Notes under the pieces: model-generated
The model's input: the letters and a program-made list of their open reading frames with translations, nothing else
Database searches by the model: none
What the model was told of the DNA's origin: nothing
Source: Antitrichia curtipendula
Lineage: Eukaryota; Streptophyta; Bryopsida; Hypnales; Leucodontaceae
DNA length: 64,000 nucleotides
Direction: 5' to 3'
Assembly (NCBI GenBank): GCA_951230915.1
Contig: OX579641.1
Coordinates: forward strand, 20,872,254 to 20,936,253
Translations under genes and position numbers: made by a program
In this document: positions 13,294 to 25,030 of the stretch, piece by piece
How the letters are laid out: each line of letters starts with the position of its first letter
Position numbering within the stretch: the first letter of the stretch is position 1

Positions 13294-14119
13294 GCGATCC
13301 CCGAGGAGTGCACAGGCCAGCGTGATGCAAGGAGAAAGGAGGTGGTGAGGAGAGGAGTTCGAATGTTGTGGGACAACTGCATGCTGTTGTTGGTCGGACA
13401 TCAGGAACGTAATCTCCGGTCAGGTAGTGCGAATTGCGGGACGGAGCCTCGAGAGTTGCGAGAAAACAGTAGCAGGATTGTGAGGGTTTGGACTCGGGAG
13501 TAGCTTCAGTTCGTTGGGCGTGGCCCCGCCACTTGGAGTGCAAGGCGGATTGTGTGGAGGGAGTGCTCTCGCGCTGTGTGGACTGAACTCGTCACTGTGT
13601 TTTAACTAAACTGACGTCCGCCTTTTGGAAACGAGGTCACGTTTGAGGGAAAGGAGTCCTCTGTTTTCTTGCTGCTTGTTGTAAGGCTCTTTTGAGAATT
13701 TTTTCTTTTTTTTATTGGAGTTGTGGTTGCTGCCGCTGTTGTTTTTGTTTTCAGTATTAACGGCTTCTCTCTTATTCTCATAATTTGGGAGAGAGCTCGC
13801 GGGTTGCTTCTTTGATTTGATACCAATGCGGGGAGGAGAGAGTTTATTCTAGTAGCGAATCGGAATTTGTCAACGTCGGGGGGAGGAGTTTGTCCGTTTT
13901 GGTGTGAGGGCGGCTGGCTTGTGTGAAGGACTTGTTTATTTTCTTTATTGATTTTGATGCGGTTTGTTTGAGAGGGTGCTGGTATAAAGAGGAGGTGTGG
14001 AGGAGGTGAGAATTAGAAGCGAAGGTGCGGAGGAGTTGAGAGGGAAAAGTCTGAGAGGGCGAAAGTGGTTGGCGATTGTGGTAGTTTGAAAGGCGGCTCG
14101 GTTTGTGAGGCTTTTCAAG
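13294..14119 (+). promoter_or_regulatory. PEPC promoter and 5' leader region
   Basis: A GC-richer stretch directly upstream of the PEPC start codon. It has a TATA-like box at 13,983 and a purine-rich tract (repeated GGAGG) from about 13,990 to 14,060 that is probably 5' UTR. Frames in this region are short. A leader intron cannot be excluded. Confidence 0.5.
13983..13989 (+). promoter_or_regulatory. Putative TATA box of the PEPC gene
   Basis: TATAAAG lies 131-137 bp upstream of the chosen ATG at 14,120. This would place transcription start near 14,010 and give a leader of about 110 nt. Assigned from sequence and position only. Confidence 0.4.
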
Positions 14120-17100
14120 ATGATGTTACAAAAGATGGCGTCTATTGACGCCCAGATGCGGCTGCTTGTGCCGAAACGAGTTTCGGAGGACGATAAGCTG
14201 ATCGAATACGATGCGCTGCTGCTGGATCGGTTCCTCGATGTGCTCGAGGAGCTTCACGGCATCGAACTCAAGGATAAGGTAATTGCGGGGGAATATCAAT
14301 GCTTGATCTGTAATAGCGATTTTTTCATTGGTTGAAATTGAGCAGATGCAGTTCTGTGCTCGAGTGAGTCTTGAGACGATTCTTAATCGCGCCGGCGGAT
14401 CGTGATTTGAATGCGCTTGTAGATCTGGACGTCTTAGGACATTCAGGTGTTGGTTTGTTAAGTGGTACTAGTCGTGTAGAGTTTACTGGGAAAAGAATGC
14501 AATGTTTTGAGGCGTTAGTCCTTGGAGATCTTTCGTTCTAGGCTGGAAGTGGCTATGGTTGAAGGGGAGGAAATGCAGTTGAGTTAACAACGCCTTATTC
14601 TTGGCTTTGGCACGCGAGAAACTCTTGTGATTATCCTTGTTGGATTGATGAATCGCAGAGCGTGAATTCCTTGTTCTGACTTGCGCTTTTGCTTTTCACA
14701 GGTCCAGACTTTGTATGAGTTGGCCGGCCTTTACTCCAAGAACGATGGTCGTGGTGACGTGGCTAAGCTTCAGCAGCTCGTTGATCAGTTCAATAAACTA
14801 GATCCCGGTGACAATATTGTGGTGGCTAGTTCATTCTCGCACATGCTTAATCTTGGAAATTTGGCTGAGGAGGTCCAAATAGCTTACAGACGGCGTGTGT
14901 CAAATGCAAAGAAAGGTGACATTGGAGATGAGAACAGCGCCTTGACGGAGTCGGATATGGACGAAACATTCCAGCGTCTGGTGAAGCAAATGAAGAAGTC
15001 TCCTCAGGAGATTTACGAGGCATTGAAGGGTCAGACTGTGGACTTGGTCTTGACAGCGCATCCCACTCAATCTGTCCGTCGGTCCCTCCTCCAGAAGCAT
15101 TCTCGGTACGCGACATTACATGTCCTTAAAGTTCAGTTTTTTGCACAGATGTTTGTCGTGAGCTTACTTTTGGTGTAAGCATGTTTTGGTATCTCCTGGA
15201 GGATATGCTGATATGCGGTTCTAAAAGGATAATTCGGGCGATATCCAGCTGCAAAATCTCTCGTTCTTCTGAAGGATGTTGTATTCTTAAACGAGAGTCG
15301 TTAGTATACTCGCCGGTCCACTGTCATGAATTACAGGCATACAGACGACCGAACTTATCTCATTCCCTGACTTTTTCCACAGAATTCTTGTAGTTTCTTC
15401 ATCGTTTCTTTAACCTTGACGGGGTTGGTGAATTTGACAGAATTCGAAGCTGTCTATCAGAGATGTACCAGAAAGATATATTAGCCGACGAGAAGAAGGA
15501 GCTGGATGAAAGTCTTCAGCGAGAGGTGCGTTAATTTGTTTGAGTTTAACAGTTCTCAAAATTTTATCTGTAGGTATGAGGCACTAGTCGACCTGTATTG
15601 ATCTGTAAATGTACCGATTTCTCCTCATTTGATCTGATTGATGGTAAATGACTGATTAGGTTACTTATCGTTACTGTTTTTGACAGATTCAAGCTGCCTT
15701 TCGTACTGATGAGATTCGGCGATTACAACCTACACCCCAGGATGAGATGCGTGAGGGCATGAGTTACTTCCATGAAACCATCTGGAACGGTCTTCCCAAG
15801 TTCTTACGTCGTGTTGACACGGCATTGAAGGGAATTGGTGTCAAGGAGCGTCTACCTCACGATGTTACTCTTATCCAATTTTCTTCTTGGATGGGTGGTG
15901 ATCGCGACGGTAATCCTTGGCTGATCCGAATATTCTCCTCTGCGCTATTAGCATGTGTTATACTCAGCTTTGAGAATAGCGGCTTCTGTTTTGTATTGTT
16001 TTACGATCTATTCCTATATCTATGATGTAGGAAGGAGAAGCGACACATGTAGTGTGATCATATCGTTGATACTACATCGAGGATAAGTTTTCCCATTTAC
16101 CTTTGGTCAGTGATGTCTCTCGAACGCCGGCCAGTCATGATTGAGTGATCCAGATACGCTAAAAATACTACTTAAAAGGTCAAGGTATGAGTAGCAGAAG
16201 TGTGCAGATCCTTGCACTTGATCATATCATATCTACAACATAGAAGTAAATAAGAGTAACGACGGTATTTGTGTAAATCGCTGAAGAAGGTGGTGACTCG
16301 ACGTTTTTAAGTGGCCGAATTTTTAGAATTAGCCTATGAAACTGTCATGTTGATTTTTACAAATTGTTCCATCGGTGCTAGCAAGTGCTAATGTGTGACC
16401 TCGTAGTTGTTTATTAACTTGAGCCAAGAGTTCAGAGTATGAACATAAGATCACAAGATTGAATTGTTTGTCCAGAGAGTTAGTCTGGTCCTGCAGTTTG
16501 TCTAAGGTGATCCAGTGGTTAGTGTGCACTACAGATGCCTCTGCAGGTTGACGGTTTACTTACTTTTGAAATTTTATTGCTTTGTACCAGGTAACCCACG
16601 TGTGACGCCGGAGGTTACGAGGGATGTCTGCGTATTGGCTAGGCTGATGGCAGCCAACCTTTATTTTACACAAATTGAAGATCTGATGTTTGAGGTGCGT
16701 AAATTGTTGCTCATCTCATCGTTGTCATTTCAAAAGAAGTTGGTCTCTATTGAAAGAAATAGAAACGGGTTTAGCAGATTTCAATGTTTGAGATATTATT
16801 CGCAAACCACACTCGTAGGTTTTTGAAAGAAGGAGCTTGTGAAATTGACTTTAATATGCGTTTTGCAGCTGTCAATGTGGCGGTGCAGTGATGAGCTGAA
16901 AGAAAGGGTCATGAAAATTGAGTCTCTGCAACGGAAGGAGGCAAAACATTACATCGGTACTCGTTTGCCTAACCGCTATTTTCATAAGTGATTGAATGAC
17001 AAGGGTTCTTGATACCTTACCTTCTGGTTGGCGGGCGATTTTTTGAATGGATTTCTGTTACATATTATCACTCACATTCCATACTGACTGAGGTTTTGTG

Positions 17101-20022
17101 TTCGATCTGAATCAGAATTCTGGAAGCACATTCCACCCAATGAACCTTTTAGAGTGTTGTTGGGTGACATGCGTGACAAATTATACAATTCACGTGAACG
17201 TATGCGGCAGACGTTGGCCACTGGCAAGAGCGATATTCCCATTGAAGATACCTTCACTGATGCTTCACAGGTATTCACTTTATCTATAGCCTGTTTCTTA
17301 TTAGGTCAAGTCTGCATTCAGAATTTGGTTATTGCAGATCCTAGATGTACCCAGTCTGGGTAGCAGATAGTTATGTGTGAGTAGTGTCATTCACATGTCT
17401 CATAATGCATCCAACCGGCCAGGACAAGTTCGCATTTCACTTAGTGACGAAATTACCAAGATTGGCTAGAAGTGGCTCGCAAGAGTCTTCTTTTTCAAAA
17501 AATGTATTGAGGCTTCAGAGTGCAAGTCTAATTGTGTTGCTATTCGGATCCATTTATGGTCACTATATACTAACTGGATTTTCTGACGCGTTTATCACAG
17601 ATATTGGAGCCGCTAGAGTTGTGCCACAGGTCGCTTTGTGAGACTGGAGATAAGCCCATTGCAGATGGTAGTCTTTTGGACTTCATGCGTCAAGTATCAT
17701 GCTTTGGGTTGAGCTTGGTGAAGTTGGACATTCGGCAAGAGTCTGATCGTCACACCGATGTCATGGATGCTATCACCACTTTCCTTGGCATTGGTTCCTA
17801 TCGCAATTGGTCGGAAGAGCAGCGGCAGGTATATTCTTTCGCAAGGATGTGTTTTGTAGACTAGGAGCAAATGTCATGACGGTACGGTGGAGGGCGGAAC
17901 ATGTATTAGACATTTTTTTCCACGATCATTGCATATTTAGTGTTTTGTGACTTATGCTTTCCTAATATTTTTACAGGAATGGCTCCTCGTTGAACTCCGC
18001 GGGAAGCGTCCTCTTTTTGGAGCCGACCTACCAATGACTGAGGAAATTAAGGATGTTTTGGACACCTTGAAAGTGATTGCTGAGCTTCCAGCAGATTGCT
18101 TTGGAGCCTATGTCATTTCTATGGCAACAGCGCCATCAGATGTCCTAGTAGTGGAGCTTTTGCAACGCGAATGTCGTGTTCCGAAGCCGCTGCGTGTGGT
18201 GCCGTTGTTTGAGAAGTTGGCTGATTTAGAAGCAGCCCCGGCGGCCCTTTCACGCCTTTTTTCGATTGACTGGTATCTGAATCGCATAAATGGGAAGCAA
18301 GAGGTATGTTTTAGCCCTTGAATATTACCTACTCTAAGATTTCCTGTTGGAAGAACTCAATCTCTTGCAGTCTTTTTATATTTTTGACCGTGTGATTACA
18401 ATGGGTCACTAATAATAAGCACATCCATTTCAAATACTCATTTCATTTCTCTGATTACCGTTCTCAGGTTATGATAGGGTACTCGGATTCGGGAAAAGAC
18501 GCAGGGCGCCTGTCAGCAGCTTGGCAAATGTTCAAGGCACAGGAGGACTTGGTGAAAGTTGCCAAGCAGTATGGAGTCCGTCTGACTATGTTTCATGGTC
18601 GGGGAGGCACCGTGGGTAGAGGTGGAGGTCCAACACATCTTGCTATCTTGTCTCAGCCTCCAGACACAATTAATGGTTCATTGAGAGTGACAGTCCAAGG
18701 AGAGGTTATTGAGCAGTCCTTTGGAGAAGAGCATCTTTGCTTCAGGACATTGCAGCGTTTTACAGCTGCTACCCTGGAGCATGGAATGCACCCTCCGATC
18801 GCCCCAAAACCCGAATGGAGAGAGATCATGGACAAGATGGCCGTGATATCCACTAAAGAGTACCGCAGCATTGTTTTTCAGAACCCGGATTTTGTGAAAT
18901 ATTTCCGTACGGTAAGTACCTTAAGATATTTTGTGTTTATTTTATGACCCTTCTTAGCTGCAACTTTTGTTTGCTCCCATGAAACACTCCTTATCAGTTT
19001 CTATCACCGTTTTCTGACTAATTTTTAATTTACTATAGCTCATAATTATTGTGTATGTGTCTGCCAGGAAATTTAGCTGTCTCTTTTTAGCTGTGGTACT
19101 GATACTTCTTTTGTTGAACAGGCTACACCAGAGCTGGAGTATGGGCGCATGAACATCGGAAGTCGTCCATCCAAACGCAAACCATCTGGAGGCATCGAGT
19201 CACTTCGAGCTATCCCTTGGATTTTTGCTTGGACGCAGACACGTTTCCATCTCCCTGTTTGGCTTGGCCTTGGATCTGCTCTGAAAGAAGTATTGCAGAC
19301 TGACCCGAGAAACATTGCCATCCTCCGCCGGATGTATAATCAGTGGCCTTTTTTCCGTGTAACCATCGATTTAGTGGAGATGGTGTTTGCAAAGGGTGAT
19401 CCTCGCATCGCTGCTCTGTATGATAACTTGCTTGTATCGGACGAGGTGAAGCCACTTGGAGACGAACTGAGGCGCAAGTATAACGAGACGAGAGAATATC
19501 TCCTGAGGGTATGACTTCTTATGCATGTGTTAAGAATTTTGGATAGTAGTTTTCTACCTTTTAAACTATTCCTTGTGACGAAATGGCTACGTATGCCCTA
19601 ATTTCTTTGCACTCTTATGGATATAATACTCATTTTCCAGAGTGATGGAAGATGCCCAAGTTCACTAGTTTTTGGACGATCAAGTGCCTGATCCCACAAA
19701 ATACAAACTTCAAATTCTGCAGGTTGCAGGCCATGAGGACATTCTACAAGGCAACCCCACCCTGAAACAACGTCTGCGGCTTCGAGAGCCCTATCTTACT
19801 GCTCTCAATGTTCAGCAAGCCTTGGTGCTGAAGAAAATGCGCGATTCGAGCTCTCAATTCTGTGCACTTGAAAATGGGAACTCAGGTGAAGTGCCTAAAT
19901 CGCCCAGGCGTGCCGAGGAGTTGGTTGAGTTAAATCCGACTACTGAATTTCCTCCAGGACTTGAGGATACTCTGATCCTCACTATGAAGGGTATTGCTGC
20001 TGGTATCCAAAACACAGGATAG
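14120..20022 (+). CDS. ppc: Phosphoenolpyruvate carboxylase, plant type (12 exons, 967 aa)
   Basis: Cytosolic enzyme that adds bicarbonate to phosphoenolpyruvate to make oxaloacetate, which refills the TCA cycle. Coding exons by my splice model: 14120-14278, 14702-15105, 15441-15525, 15687-15909, 16591-16694, 16869-16956, 17116-17270, 17601-17828, 17977-18303, 18468-18911, 19122-19508, 19723-20022. All introns are GT-AG and phases match, giving 967 aa, the normal plant length. Seen: phosphorylatable Ser8 in SIDAQ, catalytic His173 in [17 protein letters not shown] at 635-645, and the C-terminal QNTG tail typical of plant-type enzymes. Ala775 (in IPWIFAWTQ) and Arg885 (in KQRLRLR) are the C3-type, inhibitor-sensitive states. 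The ATG at 14,120 is chosen because MLQK then matches the conserved stretch before SIDAQ. Flowering-plant genes usually have about ten exons, so there are extra introns here. Confidence 0.96.
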
Positions 20023-20760
20023 AGAAGGTATTGAGTCTCTCATTCCTTCAGTGCTTAGTCTTTTCATGGGAAATTTTCATGAGAGTTGAATAGATCTTTG
20101 TCTACCCGCAGTAGTCTAAGTGCTTGCATTAGTCCACTTTTGGACGTAGTAAGTATTGAAATACTATTGCTTAGGTCTGTAGACGAGTGCCGCTAACTGA
20201 ACTTATGATTTCTGAGCGCTGTTGTGCAGACCGGCAAGGAAAGAGACTGATTCTCTATACGTGAAAACGATATGCTGGATTGCAACCACTGCTGGATTGC
20301 AAAGACGTCGCTTATTGGCCATAGTTTTCATCACCTGATGCGCTCAAAGCTGCTAACCATGATTTGTGGCTGCCATTTACTCTTGAGTAAGTGTCAACAC
20401 AATGTTGACCAAGCTTGTGCCACTGGTGGAGTGGGCTTTTGCTGACCATGTCTTGTATTCTTCCCTCATCTGGGCAGGGACAGACACGGGATCCCTGAAA
20501 AACATGTGCAGTTTAGGTGCTAGAGATGTATGAGTAAGTTGTGGCAATGCTGCCAGTGACTCCAGGCAACGTAGCCTAGAATTTGTAGGCAATGCCGAGT
20601 CTGAACTGGGTCTAAATAAACTGCCACACATAAAATACACGGTGGTTTTATCCCCGGTAATGCTGTTGTATGTAAATTCTTGGAGTTTATTACATGCTTT
20701 CTATAATTTCTTGCTCTTCTTCTCAAGGTTTCCAGATTCTCAAGGTACTCTTAAATACTT
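20023..20760 (+). other. PEPC 3' untranslated region and downstream
   Basis: This stretch keeps the gene-like composition up to about 20,740. A canonical AATAAA at 20,615-20,620 is a candidate polyadenylation signal. A possible 3' UTR intron runs from GT at 20,028 (AGAAG|GTATTG) to AG at 20,229 (TTGTGCAG|ACC). The minus-strand frames here are chance. Confidence 0.45.
20615..20620 (+). terminator. Candidate polyadenylation signal AATAAA
   Basis: AATAAA about 595 bp after the PEPC stop codon, near the point where composition returns to AT-rich intergenic DNA. Plant signals are loose, so this is tentative. Confidence 0.35.
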
Positions 20761-22640
20761 GACATTCAAAATCTGAACGATGACAGAGAGGTTCTAGGGA
20801 TTTTTTCAGCACAGAATTCACATTCATCCAAACCAATGCTTGACTTTTAAAAAAAATACTTTTTGTATGATGAATTTGAGGTAAAAATATATATATTTAT
20901 AAAATAAAAACAACAATGTGCAAAAATTCAAGAAAGAATTTAGGTGGTAAGGGGTAATAATGTTACTAAGGTAAATCTGCCTATGACAGGCAAAATAACT
21001 GATTTGTCATGTTGCCATTACCAAAAAAATCTGATTTTTTTTCATACAAAATAACTGATTTGTCATGTTGCCATTACCAAAAAAATCTGATTTTTTTTCA
21101 TACAAAGACAAATCTGAGAAATGAAGGAAGCAACTAGAATTTTATTTTTTGGACAAAGTATGAATTTTTAATGAATTTTTGAAATGTGCTGTCCAGTTGG
21201 CCCAAATGAATTTGTAGACTACCCCAAATCAGCAAAAAAATGTTTCTATGATAGTCATCTTGTCACCTAAATTAGTCACAACATTTTCTAACATGGCTAC
21301 AAGATTTCCTATCATAGACATGACATTGAAGGAATAAAAAAATAACTTTTTATTACCAGTTTACACTAGAAAGGTGTAAGTGTCCTATGACAGTCACTAA
21401 TAACTCCATGACCATCTCCCAAGGCTTTAATTATGGTCACAAATCAACTTAATGTAGTCCTAATTCCAATTATTAGGAAAAGTCTATCATGAGATAATAT
21501 TAGACTGTAATGGACAATTTCCTAGGTGCCTGTCATGGAAGATTTGCCTGTCATAGGTAGGTTTATCTTAGATGGTTTGATATCAATTATGTCAATGCCC
21601 AAAATTTGTTGGTGTCATTGATTTCTTTGCATGTATTAGTGATAATTGTAGGTATTATGATGTCATATTTGTTTATAGTGCTGCTAAGGGACACTTTATA
21701 AAGAGGCCAGGTTTCTTACACAACAAATCAGGCTAGACTCTAGGTAGAAAGTATCTCCAAGTATATGGGTAACAATCTTATGCAAATACTCTTGTGAGTA
21801 CATCTTTACAACTTCGATGGGAGGTACTCCCTCTGCCCCAAAATTAGAACATTAGATGAGATTTTGAAGTTGTGAAGGGTCCTAAGTTCTTGGACTATTG
21901 GGAACATGGGGACTATGCTAAATCAGCCCCAAATCAGCAGTCTAATGTGACAAAACTATTGTCACATCAAATAAAAATATTTAAAAATAAATAAAAATAT
22001 TTTTGATTTGATTTTTTAATATTTTAATTTATTATTATTATTATTTTTAATTTTGGACAATTGTGGTTAGTTCCCAACATAGGGAATGGGCATGAAATGG
22101 CCTTCCAATGTAGCTAAAAAACATCTAATGGTTGCTATAGACACAAAGTCACCTACAAATAAATACGGATAGACCCTATAGAGAAGAAAAGCTCTATATG
22201 CAACTACTTTATCATGTGTGTGTGTTTGGATTTGCACAAGAACAACTTGGAATTCAATAGATTTGATGAAAAATTCAATGTCTTTTTGTCTTTGACCCAA
22301 TCAACTTCAAACTGCTATAAAAATTCCAATCTTCAAAAAAATTCTGATTTTGTAAGGTAGATAATAAATTAGAAATATTGTACTTCATTTCATTAGATAA
22401 CTTAAATAACAAAAAGAATCATCTTCAATCCTAAAAGAGAGAAGTAATTTAGAACAAATAAAAAACAAACAAAAATGACTAGTATCATGTGATGGAGGCA
22501 GGGTTGTCACATTGGATGGGCTAGGGTGAAAAGACTTCCTAGACTCATAGCTAGACGGGTCAGACCGGGTCGGACATCTTAGGGGCTGAAAATTTGGTAA
22601 GTAAAAATAAAATTACCATGATTTACCATTGGTAATTTTG
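20761..22640. other. AT-rich intergenic DNA
   Basis: Apart from the tandem duplication at 20,991 and a Stowaway-like end (TACTCCCTCTGCCCC) near 21,830 that has no visible partner, no feature is seen. Confidence 0.5.
20991..21106 (+). repeat. Perfect 56-bp tandem duplication
   Basis: Copy 1 is 20,991-21,046 and copy 2 is 21,047-21,102, with the first four bases of a third copy following. The two copies are identical base for base, including an 8-T run, which points to a recent event or an assembly artefact. Confidence 0.9.
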
Positions 22641-22800
22641 CACTGGAATTGGGGCGCGGACATAGGAGGCGTGGACTTAAAAGGGGTGGAAACGTCTTTG
22701 GGTTGGCATGAACACTAAGAGGCGGGGACATCTGAGTTTGGACTGATATGTCCGTGTCTGGGCGTGGACTCAAATTGGGCACTTGCACTTCACTAGGTCA
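22641..22800. repeat. GCGTGGAC-motif cluster 1
   Basis: A GC-rich island with repeated variants of GCGTGGACTTA (for example GCGCGGACAT, GCGTGGACTT, GGCGTGGACTC). It is related to the clusters at 23.35, 24.43, 24.82 and 26.05 kb. Confidence 0.5.
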
Positions 22801-23339
22801 CATACTCACATTTGTAATTTGGTATGGAAAAATGTACAAAACGGTGGTATTTAGGGTGGAGTTGTTGTCCTAGGCAAGTTGGTTACTTGGTTACATGCTT
22901 GAAAAATGAAAATTCTAAGATCATTTGGAACTATACAACATATAGGAAATAAATAGGAAGTACAAAAATGTAGAGAATGATTCAAAATAATGAATGGTTA
23001 ACATTTCATTTATAGGATGGAAAATGCCCATCTTAATGGTTGTAATGTTGTAATAAACCATATACACCTAATATTTTTATTCTTTTCCAAATATATTAGA
23101 AATTTAGTTAAATAAAGGACTTCCAAGCTTATTTTAGAATAAAAAATCTATAATTGACCAAAAATGGAAATGCCTCCTAACTTTTGACTCATTCATCAAA
23201 ATAGAATGATTCAAATCTTTCTATATAATATATATATGTGAATCTAAAAAAACAATTCCAAATGCAATGGCTTGCCTTTTTCTTTTAAATTAAAAAAATA
23301 AAAATAAAAACTATTAATTTTTTTTCTTCAAAATATGGT
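22801..23339. repeat. Degenerate fragment of the TTAA family
   Basis: Parts near 22,920-23,240 (for example TTTTGACTCATTCATCAAAA and TTGTAATGTTGTAATAAACC) match the interior of the 8,566-9,497 element in the same orientation. Ends are not preserved. Confidence 0.4.
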
Positions 23340-24790
23340 AAGGTGAAATGACCATTGTTGGACTACTGTCTGCTTGCATCTGCGCCTTTAGAGTCCATGC
23401 CCATGCCTTGCGTCCACGCCTTAGAATCTGTGCCCAGACCGTGCATTTACGCATTAAAGTTCATGCCCTTCAGCTCGCAACTAGACACCAAGCTACCACT
23501 TGCACTTTTCACCCTTCTGTCTGCACCCTTAGGTCCATGCCCATATCTAAAGTCAACGTCCGGCATCCGTGCCCAGACACCCAAAACATCCAACAAAGTT
23601 TGCACATGGGGGGAATAGAAATTGAAGGTGGCATAGGATACTTCTTTCCCTTTCGAAATTGATCAAATTAAATAGATGGCAGCTCATACTTTCATTACAA
23701 CTCAGGCCTTGAATGGCCAATTAAAGAACTTTATGTATTGCAATATCAAATAGGCATTCAGGGAAATTATTTGGCTTCCACATTCAAGAATATCAAGTGT
23801 ACCCTAAAACCCTAAAACCCTAAATCCTATCCTAAATCCTAAACCCTAAACCCTAGATTCAAAGGGAACCGTAAGCTTGTGTCCCCATTTAATTGAAAGC
23901 TGTGGAAATTAAATGGATGCACCATGTGGAAAAGAAAATGAGATTGAATATGTGGGGCTCTTACATCATTATCTATATTTTCAATTATCCAAAGGGACTC
24001 GTAAGCTTGTGTCTCCATTTAATTGAAAGCTTTGAGAATTAAATGGATGCACAAGGTGAATTGTATTGCTTAAATAGAAAATGGTTTATATAGTTTAAGG
24101 TTTAGGATTTAGGGTCTAAGATTTGTTGTCCATAAAACCACTTCTATCAATAAATAAAATAATAAATGATTTAGGATTGCTTCCTTTTTAATTAAAGGGC
24201 TAAATTCTAATGAAACTATGAAATGCCTTGTCCTTGCAATTAAATTAAAGAAATTAAAATAAACATGAGCTGCCATCTAATTAATATAACCAATTTGGAA
24301 GGGGGGAAGGAGTATCCTATGGCAATTTGAATCTTTATTCCCCCCCAACTTTGAAAAGCGGCTGAGGGCTTGTATTCTTCCCTTGCAATAAAGGTATTCC
24401 TTTATTTATGTAAAAAAATTAAAAAATGGTTGGTTGTCTGGTGCGTTTGGGCGTAGATGCAAGGCGTGGATCTAAGGTTCAGGCGCGGACTTAGGGCGTG
24501 GACCGAAGGTGTGGGAGCTGACTCTAGGACGTAGGGTGTGGACCAAAAAAAATGACAGTCGACTGTCCGTGCAATGACTTTGAAGCATGGACGAAATGTA
24601 TGGACGTAGACATTTGAGGTGTGGATGTAAGGTCCGAGCATGGACTCTAAGGCAGATATGCATGGGCTAGAAGGCCATCTTGTAAGAGCAGAAGTTTGAG
24701 GAGTTTGGAAAAATGCCCAATCGGGTGAATCAGACAACTTATCGGGCAAATTGGACAACATTTGACTATGTCACCCATTAATTAATCCTT
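23340..24790. mobile_element. Large foldback structure with GCGTGGAC-rich arms
   Basis: The inner arms 23,608-23,687 and 24,265-24,347 are inverted copies (for example GGCATAGGATACT against AGTATCCTATGGC, and GATGGCAGCTCAT against ATGAGCTGCCATC). Outside them, 23,357-23,580 carries GTCCACGCC-type motifs and 24,430-24,670 carries the reverse, GGCGTGGAC. The interior holds telomere-like repeats and a direct duplication around GTAAGCTTGTGTC (near 23,870 and 24,001). No coding region is seen. It is probably a foldback transposon, but the outer boundary is unclear. Confidence 0.5.
23801..23855 (-). repeat. Interstitial telomere-like repeats
   Basis: Seven or so units of CCCTAAA and variants (CCCTAAAA, CCTATCCTAAAT) in a row. 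This is the plant telomere heptamer with some drift, lying inside the foldback structure. Confidence 0.75.
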
Positions 24791-25030
24791 TCGGTGTTCT
24801 TGGAGATTGAGCGCTCATTCTGATGCGTGGACTTAGGAGTATGCAACCGTGTACTTCTAGGCGTTGATTCTTAGGCGCAAACATAAACTCTGCGCGCAGA
24901 CCTGAAGCCGTAGACTTCTGTTGGTCGCGGACGTAAGGGCATGGACCTAATATCGAGCGCGGACTCTTGGATGCAGACTCATTGTCTTGGAACAGACGCT
25001 AGGGGCACAAACGCAGGACAGAGTCGGTCC
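24791..25030. repeat. GCGTGGAC-motif cluster 2
   Basis: Variants of GCGTGGAC, GCGCGGACTC, GCGCAGACC and GCATGGACCTA recur at irregular 13-25 bp spacing. The stretch is clearly GC-richer than its flanks. Confidence 0.45.

Noticed and set aside
12860..13543. Open frames of 111-205 codons on both strands spanning 13,094-13,293.
   Set aside because: They are open only because the gap of N cannot encode stops.
14847..15116. Minus-strand frames opposite PEPC exon 2 (and similar ones opposite exons 10 and 11).
   Set aside because: They are shadows of the coding strand, with no independent evidence.
21829..21850. A Stowaway-like end, TACTCCCTCTGCCCCAAAAT.
   Set aside because: No inverted partner was found, so an element cannot be delimited.
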